Shown piece by piece: positions 42,201 through 50,753 of a stretch of 57,163 nt of DNA (the first letter of the stretch is position 1; every line of letters begins with the position of its first letter). The translations under genes and the position numbers were made by a program. Source of the DNA: Candidatus Crickella equi (GTDB taxonomy: Bacteria > Bacillota > Clostridia > Peptostreptococcales > Anaerovoracaceae); assembly GCA_018064755.1 (NCBI GenBank), contig JAGHUP010000007.1, forward strand, positions 1 to 57,163. The letters run 5' to 3'. A model generated the notes under the pieces. It did no database searches. It was not told where the DNA came from and saw nothing but the letters and a program-made list of their open reading frames with translations.

Positions 42201-42331
42201 TCATCAAATGTTGCTTTATTCTGTTTCATAATTGGCGGACTTAAAGCATCGATATCAACACTCTGCATACGGCCCATAACTGCACGAATTATCTCTTTCT
42301 CTGCAGCCTTTGCCAAGCCCTTCTTCTTCAA
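39263..42331 (-). CDS. Alpha/beta-hydrolase fused to an adenylate-forming acyl/aryl ligase
   Basis: 1022 aa with a TTG start (GGGGG 9 bases upstream). Residues 40-310 are an esterase of the hormone-sensitive-lipase type (HGGGFCMG oxyanion loop, ISESAGAY nucleophile, DELVHAF). Residues 340-930 are an AMP-binding enzyme: HTSGTTKGTRKPI, YAMSEV, TNDLVRIEEDG, GRADKYFVNNDGKRFDSG and NQNGKIDIFRI with the catalytic Lys. A charged helical tail follows. The ATP loop carries two extra residues relative to TSGTTGxPK. It could release an acid by ester cleavage and activate it. No carrier domain is present, so CoA is the likely acceptor. Confidence 0.8.
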   Translation of the reverse strand: MKKKGLAKAAEKEIIRAVMGRMQSVDIDALSPPIMKQNKATFDDVEENLNIPYMNRMETPLAMDVFRKKGTEQEESPVIVLVHGGGFCMGDRKISRPLGRWLAHKGYLVFSVEYSLLPNYNVLDELDDVCAGLDLVGQKLVDYNVDFSRIYMISESAGAYLSTYVTAMHGSENLERAIGHKRSRFNFKAIGLVCGMFYSDVEGAQGEQMFGSKNDDPNFRKYLDPEHPDIINNLPPAYLLTSRGDFVNGSSFRMHEALNKAGRPNHLYYYGGDELVHAFNVLQIDNPKTRELMDGMLEWFEEQTQLSIETEKKKAEEKQNLLELREKLREGSYNGTKIWELMEKCNSFSTDAVKKVALIDCTREYNYEDIFIERDSYARAFSGLNIGQMSESRVAVAGAITAEPLFCFLGLNMTGAEVSMFSYPDFLPSGKWKTMIEKEKITDLIIQDIFVTPSLWKEIQEEKEALGLRNIILLHSKMGGPCIGPAELVYNEFNYRSLRRRDDTVFMEDLISEYENQPISLGEFREDGIALICHTSGTTKGTRKPIIYREGDLTKSVLEYQRIDAELGNIPATTRTREASIFDYSAFNTIWSATMTQLINGGVNVLTFFGFMYPKFINAIDYYELNKLVASGFMIDKWMKRDDIDDVDLSSLKLIMVVGSFISEENRIKYLEFFRKHGFKGKIYSVYAMSEVCASLLASSLEEDDMGQPFYKDCIRICDENDHQYYTLDDGPRTGVLCMSGPAIAVNELDGETLFDYAETDGRCYIYTNDLVRIEEDGRVMFVGRADKYFVNNDGKRFDSGIVETEMTKHSNIKSCAVAPVLEKRIHDTVPVLYVVPSESDEGAAERIRQAFVDVYVNDGKIDAENLPVQLMIVDSLPVNQNGKIDIFRITRERLLGDAYNIMPVRKNGNLTDIKLEQVDSLNSIVAATPEGMGESSAFNLFDLFNEESTDSGSGLSMMLDLLIPDKKPKKKFSIGDAVSAIKADEEMNEIFGELYDKLLVKYMKKMGKKSGMKDYDYDIED

Positions 42332-42343
42332 ATCATCGCCCCC

Positions 42344-44203
42344 TTAATTAAACAACTCAAATATGTTGAACGCAGAACCACTATTCTCCATACCTTCCGG
42401 CACAGAGGCAACCATAGTGCTGAGCTTATCAACATGTTCAATCTTAATATCACTGAGATCCCCATTCTCTCTCAGCGGTTTAATATCATATGTATCACCT
42501 TGTAGTCTCTCCCTGGTGATTCTGTAAACATCAATCTTTCCGTTCTGATTCAAAGGAAGTTCATCCACAAGCACGAACTGAACCGGTATATTGTCAGCAG
42601 AGAGCTTCTTCTCTTTGATATAAACATCAACAAGCGCCTGTCTGGTATCTTCAGCAGGATCCTTACTCGTTTTCTCAGGTACAACATAGAGCACTGGTAC
42701 AGTATCGTGAATACGTTTCTCAAGTATAGGTGCCACAGCACATTCATTGATGAGCGGATGTCTTGAGATCTGTGCTTCAACAAATCCGGAATCGAAACGT
42801 CTTCCTTCATTATTAACAAAGTACTTGTCTGCTCGTCCGACAAATACGAGGCTACCATCATCTTCTATCTTAATCATATCATTGGTGCAGATGAAGTTAA
42901 TACCGTCAATAACAACATAGTCGAACAGTTTCTCTCCGTCAAAAGTATTGCGGCACACCGATGAACCCGACATATGCAGGATCCCTATACGAGGACCCTC
43001 ATCAAGCCTGTAGAACTTACCATCGTCTTCATCCTTAATTCTGATGAGATTGGCATCAACCGGCTGACCCATCGTATCTCCGTCACCGACCTTGACGAAT
43101 GCATTGACCATAACCTCAGACATGCCGTATCCTCTCGTGAACATTCCCTTAAATCCACGGTCAGCAAAGAATTTCTTATATCTCTCCCAGCTCGATTCCG
43201 AAACATAGGAGCCTCCGAATGTTACCTGATCCAAACCTGATAAATCGAGATTCTCCAATTCCTTGCGCTCGAGCCATTTATCAATTATAAAGCTGCTGGC
43301 GAAGCAGTTCCCGACCTTATAATAGGCTACTGCGTTAATGTACTTAGGATGCATGAATCCGAAGAATGTAAATATTGTAGTAACACCGAGTGCAAAATAA
43401 CTAAGGTAGGACGTGAAGGACTGCACAGAACTTAAATCCAGTGTTGCAAGAAATCTTTTCTGAACGTTCATAATTTCTGAAGTTACCATCTTGCTACCCG
43501 TAGCAAGGCAATGATTAAAGTCGAATTCACTAAATATTATAGGTTTTCTGGTTCCATTTGCAGTTCCTGAGGTATGCGCAATTGCACCTATATTGTCGTC
43601 GCTGTAGCTACCATAACATATAGGAGTATTCCGGTATTTTTCCAGAAGATCGTTCATGAAATAAGTGCCCGGGAACCTTCTTAATGCATGATAGTTAAAC
43701 TCGTTATAGACGAGTTCTGCAGGGCCTGTTGCAGGACCTCCCATCTTCGTATGCAGGAGTATGACATTCTTTAATCCGAGATTCTTCTTCTCGCGCTGAA
43801 TTTCCTTCCAGAGAGATGGAGTAACCATGATATCCGAAATAATGAGATCTGTTATCTTCTCTTTCTCAATCATGGTCTTCCAATTTCCACCCGGAAGAAA
43901 ATCAGGATACGAGAACATGGATACTTCTGCGCCTGTCATATTGAGACCAAAATAACAGAACATTGACTCGACAACAATTGCCGTACATAGAGCCGCTCTC
44001 GATTTGTTATTCTGAGTAATGCCAAGACCGGAGAACGCTCTTGCATAGCGGTCCCATTCATTGTACGCCTCTTCGAAGGTATACTCTCTTGTGCAGTCTA
44101 TATAGGCAATATCTTTATCATTACCATATATGGTTCTGTAGTCTTTCAGATATGACCATATTTTCTGCTGTTCATTGATATTATTAATTTCGTTCTCTTT
44201 CAT
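42344..44203 (-). CDS. Adenylate-forming acyl/aryl ligase, stand-alone
   Basis: 619 aa, about 60% similar by eye to the ligase half of the next gene (shared NMTGAEVSMFSYPDFLP, TMIEKEKITDLII). Motifs: HTSGTANGTRKPI, GYGMSEV, TNDMIKIEDDG, GRADKYFVNNEGRRFDSG, NQNGKIDVYRI. It stops at FNIFELFN, exactly where the 1022-aa relative continues into its helical tail. It probably arose by duplication of the neighbouring ligase. Substrate unknown. Confidence 0.8.
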   Translation of the reverse strand: MKENEINNINEQQKIWSYLKDYRTIYGNDKDIAYIDCTREYTFEEAYNEWDRYARAFSGLGITQNNKSRAALCTAIVVESMFCYFGLNMTGAEVSMFSYPDFLPGGNWKTMIEKEKITDLIISDIMVTPSLWKEIQREKKNLGLKNVILLHTKMGGPATGPAELVYNEFNYHALRRFPGTYFMNDLLEKYRNTPICYGSYSDDNIGAIAHTSGTANGTRKPIIFSEFDFNHCLATGSKMVTSEIMNVQKRFLATLDLSSVQSFTSYLSYFALGVTTIFTFFGFMHPKYINAVAYYKVGNCFASSFIIDKWLERKELENLDLSGLDQVTFGGSYVSESSWERYKKFFADRGFKGMFTRGYGMSEVMVNAFVKVGDGDTMGQPVDANLIRIKDEDDGKFYRLDEGPRIGILHMSGSSVCRNTFDGEKLFDYVVIDGINFICTNDMIKIEDDGSLVFVGRADKYFVNNEGRRFDSGFVEAQISRHPLINECAVAPILEKRIHDTVPVLYVVPEKTSKDPAEDTRQALVDVYIKEKKLSADNIPVQFVLVDELPLNQNGKIDVYRITRERLQGDTYDIKPLRENGDLSDIKIEHVDKLSTMVASVPEGMENSGSAFNIFELFN

Positions 44204-44235
44204 TCTTTTCGTAATAATTCTTAATCTCCATATGA

Positions 44236-44703
44236 TTATTCTTCTACCGGCTTAGTCTCTTCCTTCTTACCGGCAGTCTTCTTTGCTGTAGCCTTCTTAG
44301 TAGCAGGCTTCTTCTCAGTAGCCTTCTTTGCTGCAGCCTTCTTAACAGGAGACTTCTTTTCAGCATCTTCCTTAACCATACCGAAGAAAGCTTCTGCGAA
44401 CTTCTTGTTCTCTTCGTTAATATCTTTAAAGATGTCGATAGTCATCTTGTGCATCTTCTCGTTATGTTCCATCATCATCTTGTTATACTCTTTGATGCGT
44501 TCAACATCAGGCTTGCAGTTCTCGAACATATTCTTGAATGCCTCTGCCTGCTTTTCCTGACAAGTCTTGAATGCTTCTGCCTGTTTTTCCTGATAATCCT
44601 TGTATCCCTGGCAGTAAGGGTTATTCTCGAACATCTTCTTAAAGGTCTCTGTCTGCTTAGCGTTCATCTCCTTGAAGAACTCATATGGATTCATCTGTTT
44701 CAT
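44236..44703 (-). other. Possible internal start: separate 155-aa phasin-like protein
   Basis: GGAGGAG (44710-44716) lies 6 bases before an in-frame ATG at 44703 inside the 792-aa gene. The linker just upstream is AAT/AAC-rich and reads like a former intergenic region. This suggests gene fusion with retained independent translation of the tail. Confidence 0.5.
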
Positions 44704-46614
44704 AAATTTCTCCTCCATTCTATTGTTGATATTATTGTTATTATTATTTATTGGATTGTTGCTCTCCATTAAATCCTTAGCTATAGTTTTATAAGCGTTC
44801 TGAAGGATTGCTTCCTTCTCGTTCTCATCGCTTACAGGCTCCAGAATTATGTCCATTATCTTAGGACCTATTCTTACCGGCTTTACTGCGTACTGACTTC
44901 CGTCTGCCTCGCCTCTCATGATTCTGAAGACATCCACCTTGCCGTTCTGGTTTCTAGGCAAATCATCAGTAATCAGCACTCTGTGCGGAAGCTGGTCTGC
45001 CGGAAGTATCTTTCCTGCCTTAAACACCTTAAGCAGTGCCTTTCTGACAGTCTCTTTTCCGGAGCCGGCCTCATCTACAGCCTTAACGCAGAGCATTGGT
45101 ATATTGTCATGAATCAGCTTGAGATACAGTGGTACAACTACGCAGGCCTCAATGCCCTCCTGTCGTGAGACAGCGACCTCAACTTTTCCTGATTCGTATT
45201 TGACGCCGTTATCATTTATAAAATATCTGCTCGCTCTTCCGAGGAAGAAGCACTTACCCGACTTGTCAACACTGACGATATCATTGGTGCATATATATTT
45301 GGTGCCATCTATAGTATATGTCTTTACAACCTCGTTGCCATCGAGTATTCCCTCAGTCATAAGATCTGATCTCAGATACAGTATGCCGTTACATGGCGCA
45401 TCTTCTACGGTAAGGAACTTCTTCTGATCCTCATTATACAGACGCATTTCAACTCCCGGCATCGGATAGCCTATAGATTCGTCGTCAAGATCCTCTCCTG
45501 AAAGAAGGCATGCGCCACCGAGCTCAGTAAGTCCGTATCCGTTGATAATCTTTAGATTGTCAGCACCGTATTCCTTGAAGAAATCATAGTATCTGCGTTT
45601 ATCCGCTACCGATACGAAAGATCCTCCAAGAACAAGCAACTTGAGGCTCGAGAAATCCAGCTGTTTCCTGTTCGCCGACCTCATCCATATCTCTATAAAT
45701 GCAGCCGTGACGAAGAGTAGTGTCTGCCCAAATTCCGGTATGGATTTGTAAAATTCAGGGTTCATTGCGCATCCCGGTACCATAGCGAGAGTGCCACCCA
45801 GTGAGAGCGTTCCGTGAACCTGATTGACCATGCTGTATGAATTGCTCAGATCGATGGTAACGCCGCAGATAATGTTGTTCTCTAATTCAGGATATCTCTT
45901 CTCTAAAATCTGGTATACGCCTCCGATACTGTTGAAGGCTGAGTCTGAAAGTGGTATAGGTTTGCCTGTGCCACTTGTGGTTCCTGATGTGTGGAGAATA
46001 ATGGATGAGTCACTTTCCTCTGATGATGCATATTCGATCGGAGAATCACCATAGAGCTCCAGAAGTGCATCCATGCATATAGGAGCAATCGCGATTCTAT
46101 CTACCAGATGCTTGTACTTCTGTGCCGTAGTGATGAATCCGTTAACACTGTTTCCTCCTACAGGCACATGCATGACCAGTATATTATTAAGTCCCAGCTC
46201 CTTCTTCTTCGCAATAAGACTGGTGATAAATGCAGGTTGTGCATAATCATCGGTGAGAATTATGTCGGTCAGCATCTCATTCTTAATTGTCGTACTGACT
46301 TTCTCGATGCTGAAAGATGTGTAAACTGGAATAACCGAAACCTCGGCTCCGGTCATATTTAATCCATAAAAAGCAAAAATGGCCTCCGCTGATGTAGAGC
46401 CAAGCAAACCAACTCTAGCATGATAGCTTTCGGTCATTCTAAGAGCAGAGAATGTTGCAGCGTATTTATCCCACTGTTCAAACATTTCTCCGTATGTGTA
46501 TCTTACGATACCGTTTTCGATAGCAGCTCTGCTAAGAGCTTCTTCTGATGCACTATTCGACTCTCTAACGTACTGCCAAGCCCTAATACCGGAAGTTCTA
46601 ATACTTGTGTCCAA
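44236..46614 (-). CDS. Adenylate-forming ligase fused to a phasin-like, Lys/Ala-rich tail
   Basis: 792 aa, TTG start with AGAGG upstream. Residues 1-620 are an AMP-binding enzyme (HTSGTTSGTGKPI, GYGLTEL, TNDIVSVDKSG, GRASRYFINDNGVKYESG, NQNGKVDVFRI). A poly-Asn linker leads to a helical phasin-like segment (MNPYEFFKEMN onward) with repeats of (D/C)QEKQAEAFK, ending in a Lys/Ala/Thr-rich tail like those of PhaF or histone H1. It is the most diverged of the three ligases and the first gene of the operon. The linker still contains a good internal ribosome-binding site, so the tail may also be made separately. Confidence 0.8.
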   Translation of the reverse strand: MDTSIRTSGIRAWQYVRESNSASEEALSRAAIENGIVRYTYGEMFEQWDKYAATFSALRMTESYHARVGLLGSTSAEAIFAFYGLNMTGAEVSVIPVYTSFSIEKVSTTIKNEMLTDIILTDDYAQPAFITSLIAKKKELGLNNILVMHVPVGGNSVNGFITTAQKYKHLVDRIAIAPICMDALLELYGDSPIEYASSEESDSSIILHTSGTTSGTGKPIPLSDSAFNSIGGVYQILEKRYPELENNIICGVTIDLSNSYSMVNQVHGTLSLGGTLAMVPGCAMNPEFYKSIPEFGQTLLFVTAAFIEIWMRSANRKQLDFSSLKLLVLGGSFVSVADKRRYYDFFKEYGADNLKIINGYGLTELGGACLLSGEDLDDESIGYPMPGVEMRLYNEDQKKFLTVEDAPCNGILYLRSDLMTEGILDGNEVVKTYTIDGTKYICTNDIVSVDKSGKCFFLGRASRYFINDNGVKYESGKVEVAVSRQEGIEACVVVPLYLKLIHDNIPMLCVKAVDEAGSGKETVRKALLKVFKAGKILPADQLPHRVLITDDLPRNQNGKVDVFRIMRGEADGSQYAVKPVRIGPKIMDIILEPVSDENEKEAILQNAYKTIAKDLMESNNPINNNNNNINNRMEEKFMKQMNPYEFFKEMNAKQTETFKKMFENNPYCQGYKDYQEKQAEAFKTCQEKQAEAFKNMFENCKPDVERIKEYNKMMMEHNEKMHKMTIDIFKDINEENKKFAEAFFGMVKEDAEKKSPVKKAAAKKATEKKPATKKATAKKTAGKKEETKPVEE

Positions 46615-46711
46615 ATTGATACCTCTTACTCAGTTCATTTAAAGATATTAATCATTAACAAATATTTTCAAGTTATTGTCTCACTTTTTATTCTTTTTTT
46701 CAATTGTTATA

Positions 46712-47494
46712 CTAATGTCTGCTTATCCAGTCTGTCACATAAGCAACAGCCTGTTTTCTCTGTTCTTCATCGCTGATGGTCGCATCCGAATCAAATGTCT
46801 GTTTGCCGTAGTCACCAAACTGCGCGTGGTTGGCACCCTCGATGCAGAACATCTCAGTGTCAGGCGGATTATTTACGATTCTTCGCTGAAGCGACTTGCC
46901 GACAACCGTGTCTCTGCTTCCGTAAACCGTAATCATCGGCACGTCAATTCCTGTCATGTCCTCCTTGGCCGATGAGGCGAAGATTACAGCGCCATCCACC
47001 TTGTCCGCATTTTCAACGAGATACATTTCAGCTCCGACGCCGCCGGCCGAATGTCCCGAAATATACCACTTCGTCACATCGGAATCCTGTCCAATGATTT
47101 CATTTGCACGTTCCGGTGCCGATGTTGCCACATTGTGCGGCATTTCGAACAGATAGACTATGTATCCCTCTTCAGCAAGCTCTGCAAGCAGTGGCGAATA
47201 TGCATAATACTCAACCGTGCATCCCGGATAGAAAGCGATTCCGATTCCCGAGGCGTCTTTTTTCGGCGAATATCGAATAATGTCATTGTCGAGTTCTTCG
47301 ATATTAACATCCAGATACATCTGTCTGTATTCGTCAAGACTATGCAGTGCATAGCTAACATGCGTATAATTTCTGATTACAAGTCCACCGCATACAAGTG
47401 CTGCCACAAGAAGCATACAGACTGCAGCGATTATTATTCTTTTTACTGTTTTTGATTTACCTGTTGCGGTTTTGTTGCTAGTCAAATTTTTCAT
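46712..47494 (-). CDS. Membrane-anchored alpha/beta hydrolase (copy 1)
   Basis: 260 aa. An N-terminal membrane helix (about 19-41) with basic residues before it acts as an uncleaved anchor, so the catalytic domain faces outside. Nucleophile GHSAGG, an Asp in YGSRD and the family motif GANHAQFGDYGKQ with the catalytic His are present. It is homologous to the 252-aa protein at 48492. The presumed role is an esterase or lipase acting on an extracellular or membrane-bound substrate for the ligases downstream. Confidence 0.78.
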   Translation of the reverse strand: MKNLTSNKTATGKSKTVKRIIIAAVCMLLVAALVCGGLVIRNYTHVSYALHSLDEYRQMYLDVNIEELDNDIIRYSPKKDASGIGIAFYPGCTVEYYAYSPLLAELAEEGYIVYLFEMPHNVATSAPERANEIIGQDSDVTKWYISGHSAGGVGAEMYLVENADKVDGAVIFASSAKEDMTGIDVPMITVYGSRDTVVGKSLQRRIVNNPPDTEMFCIEGANHAQFGDYGKQTFDSDATISDEEQRKQAVAYVTDWISRH

Positions 47495-47542
47495 TACTTT
47501 ACCTTGCCTTCGTAATATCCTGCCTTGGAATTCTAGGTCTAC

Positions 47543-48454
47543 TTAATTATGTTGAGCGCGGAACCACTCTGCAGTTTTCTCAAGAGCTAACTGACTTTCT
47601 TCGTATTCCGGATGAATATTCATGAAGGAATGAGTCAGCAACTTGTTATCTCCCATATTGAGCAATTCGTTCTCTATACCATTCTCCGTAAGAGCCTTCG
47701 CATAATCGCAGCTATATTTCTTCAGAAAATCGCTATCGCTCGTAATCAGTATGCACGGCGGTAGATTGCCGATTACATCGCTGTGTTCCGGATTGGTGTA
47801 AGGCTTCATTGCGATTGCCTTGGTGCCCTTACCGTACATCGATGACGCCAAAATCGAAGCCACTCCCTTGCGCTTGGTGTAGAACATGCCACACATCAAG
47901 CCCATCGCGCGAATGTTTAACTTGCTAGGCTGATAACCAACCGCCTGTTGCAGTCTAGTCGAGTACTTCATCGCATTGGCATATACACCAAGGTAAGCCC
48001 CTGCACTCTCCGCCATCAGATAAACACGCTCTGGGTCACCGCCAAGCTCATCAAGCTTATCATATATGCAATCCATTCCTGCGCAAACATCGGCGATCTC
48101 TTCGTAAACCATAACTTCAGGCAGATGCCTGTAGTCAATAATGCATGTCATAAACCCCTTCTTGGCCATGACCTGTGCAGTCTTGTAGTAGTACGAATTC
48201 TCGCCAAGGAACAAGCCGCCGCCATGAATCGCAACAATTACAGGGAACTTGTCTACGGCGGAATTTTCAGCATCTTCAACGCTGCGCTTTGGACGAAAAA
48301 CATCCATCATAAGGTTAGTCCCATCCTGAGACCTAAATTGGATATTATGAATATAGTCAAAGTCTCCTTCTGGAACATTGCTGATATCCGGATTCTTCTT
48401 TTCAAAGTTTTTCTGCATACGCTGAGCAAGCCAGTATAACACTCTGTCTTTCAT
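47543..48454 (-). CDS. Cytoplasmic HSL-type esterase
   Basis: 303 aa with HGGGLFLG (oxyanion loop), MAESAGAY (nucleophile), SDSDF and a C-terminal LLTHSF His. No signal peptide. It is a stand-alone paralogue of the esterase domain in the 1022-aa fusion: the two share DVCAG(L/M)D, ESAGAYL and (L/M)GL(V/M)CGMFY. It hydrolyses an unknown carboxyl ester. Confidence 0.8.
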   Translation of the reverse strand: MKDRVLYWLAQRMQKNFEKKNPDISNVPEGDFDYIHNIQFRSQDGTNLMMDVFRPKRSVEDAENSAVDKFPVIVAIHGGGLFLGENSYYYKTAQVMAKKGFMTCIIDYRHLPEVMVYEEIADVCAGMDCIYDKLDELGGDPERVYLMAESAGAYLGVYANAMKYSTRLQQAVGYQPSKLNIRAMGLMCGMFYTKRKGVASILASSMYGKGTKAIAMKPYTNPEHSDVIGNLPPCILITSDSDFLKKYSCDYAKALTENGIENELLNMGDNKLLTHSFMNIHPEYEESQLALEKTAEWFRAQHN

Positions 48455-48491
48455 AATTTTTAATAGGCCCTCCTCATAACGGTTTTCGCGA

Positions 48492-49250
48492 CTAATTATT
48501 GTCGTGCTTATGCAACCATTTTAATATGCACTTTATACCCTTTTTTCGTTGTTTTTCCGGTGAAATAGTGGCCTCTTTATCCATAAGTTGATGTCCATAA
48601 TCACCGAACTGTGCATGATTTGCCCCATCAAGACAGCAAATGGTTGTATCTTCCGGCAGTGGATCATCGGATTCTACCCCATGGTAAATGCCATCCAATT
48701 CTCCATAAAGCATAAGCAGCGGCATATCTTCATCCGCAAATTCTTCCTCAACCGGAGAAGATATGGAAATCACGCCCAACAAGTGATTATCATCTGTAGA
48801 AGCATACTTGGACGCACAGCGACCACCCATTGAATGTCCTGCAATATACCAAGCCTTAATCTCGGGATGATCTGCCATTATTCCCTCAGCAGTATCTACA
48901 TCAAAAAAAGCCATTCCACACGGGAATTGAGGTGCATATATCGTATATCCATCTTCAGCAATTTCAGAAAGAAGCGGTACATAAGCTATCGGCTCAACAG
49001 AAGCACCTTGATAAAAGATTATGCCCATATTATTTATTTCTGATTTATCACTTGGTAAAAGCGATACATTCCCCTCAGAATCCTGAGTTATTGTTATGTC
49101 CGAATAAGCCTGTTGATATTCTTCCAAAGAATGTAGCGCCTTACTTGTATGTGCTAATGAATAGACCGTATATGCTGCCAACAATAAAACAATCACCAAT
49201 ACCGGTATTAATACAATATATATTATTTTTTTCTTCTTTTTAGTTGCCAT
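48492..49250 (-). CDS. Membrane-anchored alpha/beta hydrolase (copy 2)
   Basis: 252 aa, paralogue of the protein at 46712: a Lys-rich start (MATKKKKK), one membrane helix (about 8-28), nucleophile GHSMGG, YGELDG and GANHAQFGDYGHQ. The catalytic domain is probably extracellular. No clear Shine-Dalgarno precedes the ATG. The esterase at 47543 lies between the two copies, so the three hydrolases were assembled as a block. Confidence 0.76.
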   Translation of the reverse strand: MATKKKKKIIYIVLIPVLVIVLLLAAYTVYSLAHTSKALHSLEEYQQAYSDITITQDSEGNVSLLPSDKSEINNMGIIFYQGASVEPIAYVPLLSEIAEDGYTIYAPQFPCGMAFFDVDTAEGIMADHPEIKAWYIAGHSMGGRCASKYASTDDNHLLGVISISSPVEEEFADEDMPLLMLYGELDGIYHGVESDDPLPEDTTICCLDGANHAQFGDYGHQLMDKEATISPEKQRKKGIKCILKWLHKHDNN

Positions 49251-49267
49251 GGTAAAAGTTGCTTATT

Positions 49268-49759
49268 CTATTTTACGAATTCAATTTTGTTAACCATTCT
49301 CGTCCAATATGCCGAGTCAGATTCAGGGATAATTATTCTGCAAGGAGCACTCTCCTCATCGAGCGGCTCGCCGTCAATTCCGAACGCCAGGTAGATATCA
49401 TTCGACGTGATATAGTCATTCTGCAGTTTAACATCATACTCATCTGTGCCATATATGATTATCTTAGCAAAGTCAGCCTTGGATACCCCATACTCAGCCA
49501 AAACCGTATCAAGCTCCGGTCCGGTTGCTCGAACTTCTCCGACCTTGTCGCTGGTACAATGTGTCTTGAGCGTTTTGCACTCCATTGCCTTTAGATCAGA
49601 TATCGTAATGATGATATCCTCATTCTGAATGCCACTCAGCACAATCTTCTGATCAGAATACGAACTGATATCTATATCGTCCACACCGCAGGAGCTCAGG
49701 ATAATGCCGCAACTGACAACCATCGCAACTATTAATGAAAATGATAATAATCTCTTCAT
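49268..49759 (-). CDS. Lipoprotein with a possible sulfite-oxidase-like fold
   Basis: 163 aa. A signal peptide with lipobox LSSC places the mature lipid-anchored Cys near residue 24. The rest (ITISDLKAMECKT; GPELDTVLAEYGV; FGIDGEPLDEESAPCRIIIP) follows the outline of the Mo-pterin domain of the sulfite oxidase family but is shorter. Whether it binds pterin is doubtful; it may be a ligand-binding derivative. It is the last gene of the ABC/ExbB operon. Confidence 0.5.
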   Translation of the reverse strand: MKRLLSFSLIVAMVVSCGIILSSCGVDDIDISSYSDQKIVLSGIQNEDIIITISDLKAMECKTLKTHCTSDKVGEVRATGPELDTVLAEYGVSKADFAKIIIYGTDEYDVKLQNDYITSNDIYLAFGIDGEPLDEESAPCRIIIPESDSAYWTRMVNKIEFVK

Positions 49760-49762
49760 GTT

Positions 49763-50071
49763 CTATTTCTCTACTACGAAATACTTTCCGGTCTTAGGAT
49801 CACGATATACCTTGCCCATCTCTTCAAGTTGACTCTCGTCTTCGATAGTATCAGCACTTTGTTCGATGCTGTTCACTTCATACTTATCTTGCGGCTGTTT
49901 CTGTATGCCCTGATCCGTTACATTGACATTCCAGCTGACAATAAGGGCAACGATAAGTCCACACGCAAACACCAGCATGGCATCGGCCATGTTTCCAACT
50001 CCCTCCATAGGGCTGAAGTCATCTTCTCTGTGTTGTACTCTCAATCTACCCTTCTTACCTGAAAGTCTCAT
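49763..50071 (-). CDS. DUF2149 protein, ExbD/MotB-like
   Basis: 102 aa. DDFSPMEGVGNMADAMLVFACG leads into one membrane helix; an acidic stretch and a C-terminal motif (VYRDPKTGKYFVVEK) follow. The Asp before or in the helix is the probable proton-path residue. It overlaps the stop of the MotA/TolQ/ExbB-type gene, its presumed stator partner. Confidence 0.75.
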   Translation of the reverse strand: MRLSGKKGRLRVQHREDDFSPMEGVGNMADAMLVFACGLIVALIVSWNVNVTDQGIQKQPQDKYEVNSIEQSADTIEDESQLEEMGKVYRDPKTGKYFVVEK

Positions 50072-50742
50072 TACTTATCTTCCTTCTGTGCTCTTAATTT
50101 AGCAAGCGCATTCATTCTTTCTCTATTCTGTTCCTCGAGAATTGTTTCCATTACAGTCTCAAGGCCTACCATATATTTCTCATACCAGTTCTTACGAATT
50201 CCTGATATGACATAAGCAATAGCAGCACTTATAAGTCCTGCAACTGTTGTATCAAACGCAATTAATAGGGAATCTGACAGAGTCTTAGTATCACCCTGTG
50301 AAAGTGCAATAAGTCCAGGTCCAAGTGGAATCAATGTTCCCATCAATCCAAACATAGGAGCTACTCTAGCGATAATATCTGTGATCTTAGTGATCTTAGT
50401 GTACCTAGCCTCTTCATCAGCCAAGAGCTGTCTAGCTAAAGCCTCTCTTGTATTATCCGGATACTTTATTCTTGTAATCAGTTTCTCTGCTGCGGCCTTC
50501 TGTCTCTTAAGGAGTCCTGAATTCTTGATAACTTCAAGAAGTTGTGCCGATGATTTGTTCTGCATATCATCAATCAGCTTTGGAATATCTTCCTTTAGTG
50601 CCTTTCTCTCAGAGATAAACTCCGCAATGAAAGATCCAATCAGAATCACCGTTGCTAGTATCAACAACAGCAATACTATGATTGTTGGTATCTGCAATGA
50701 ACTTGATACTATTCTAAGTATATCTTTAACCAGTTCAGACAT
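50071..50742 (-). CDS. MotA/TolQ/ExbB-type proton channel protein
   Basis: 223 aa with three membrane helices: one N-terminal (about 19-42) and a pair near residues 125-185 (APMFGLMGTLIPLGPGLIAL, TVAGLISAAIAYVISG), plus a large cytoplasmic loop, as in ExbB/TolQ. With the DUF2149 partner it would convert proton flow into mechanical work on an exported protein. In a monoderm there is no outer-membrane TonB receptor, so the target may be one of the exported proteins encoded beside it. Confidence 0.8.
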   Translation of the reverse strand: MSELVKDILRIVSSSLQIPTIIVLLLLILATVILIGSFIAEFISERKALKEDIPKLIDDMQNKSSAQLLEVIKNSGLLKRQKAAAEKLITRIKYPDNTREALARQLLADEEARYTKITKITDIIARVAPMFGLMGTLIPLGPGLIALSQGDTKTLSDSLLIAFDTTVAGLISAAIAYVISGIRKNWYEKYMVGLETVMETILEEQNRERMNALAKLRAQKEDK

Positions 50743-50753
50743 ATTATTACTCC

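Noticed and set aside
44236-44360. Histone H1-like or DNA-binding protein
   Set aside because: The Lys/Ala-rich run is the C-terminal tail of the ligase-phasin fusion, not a separate gene with its own start.
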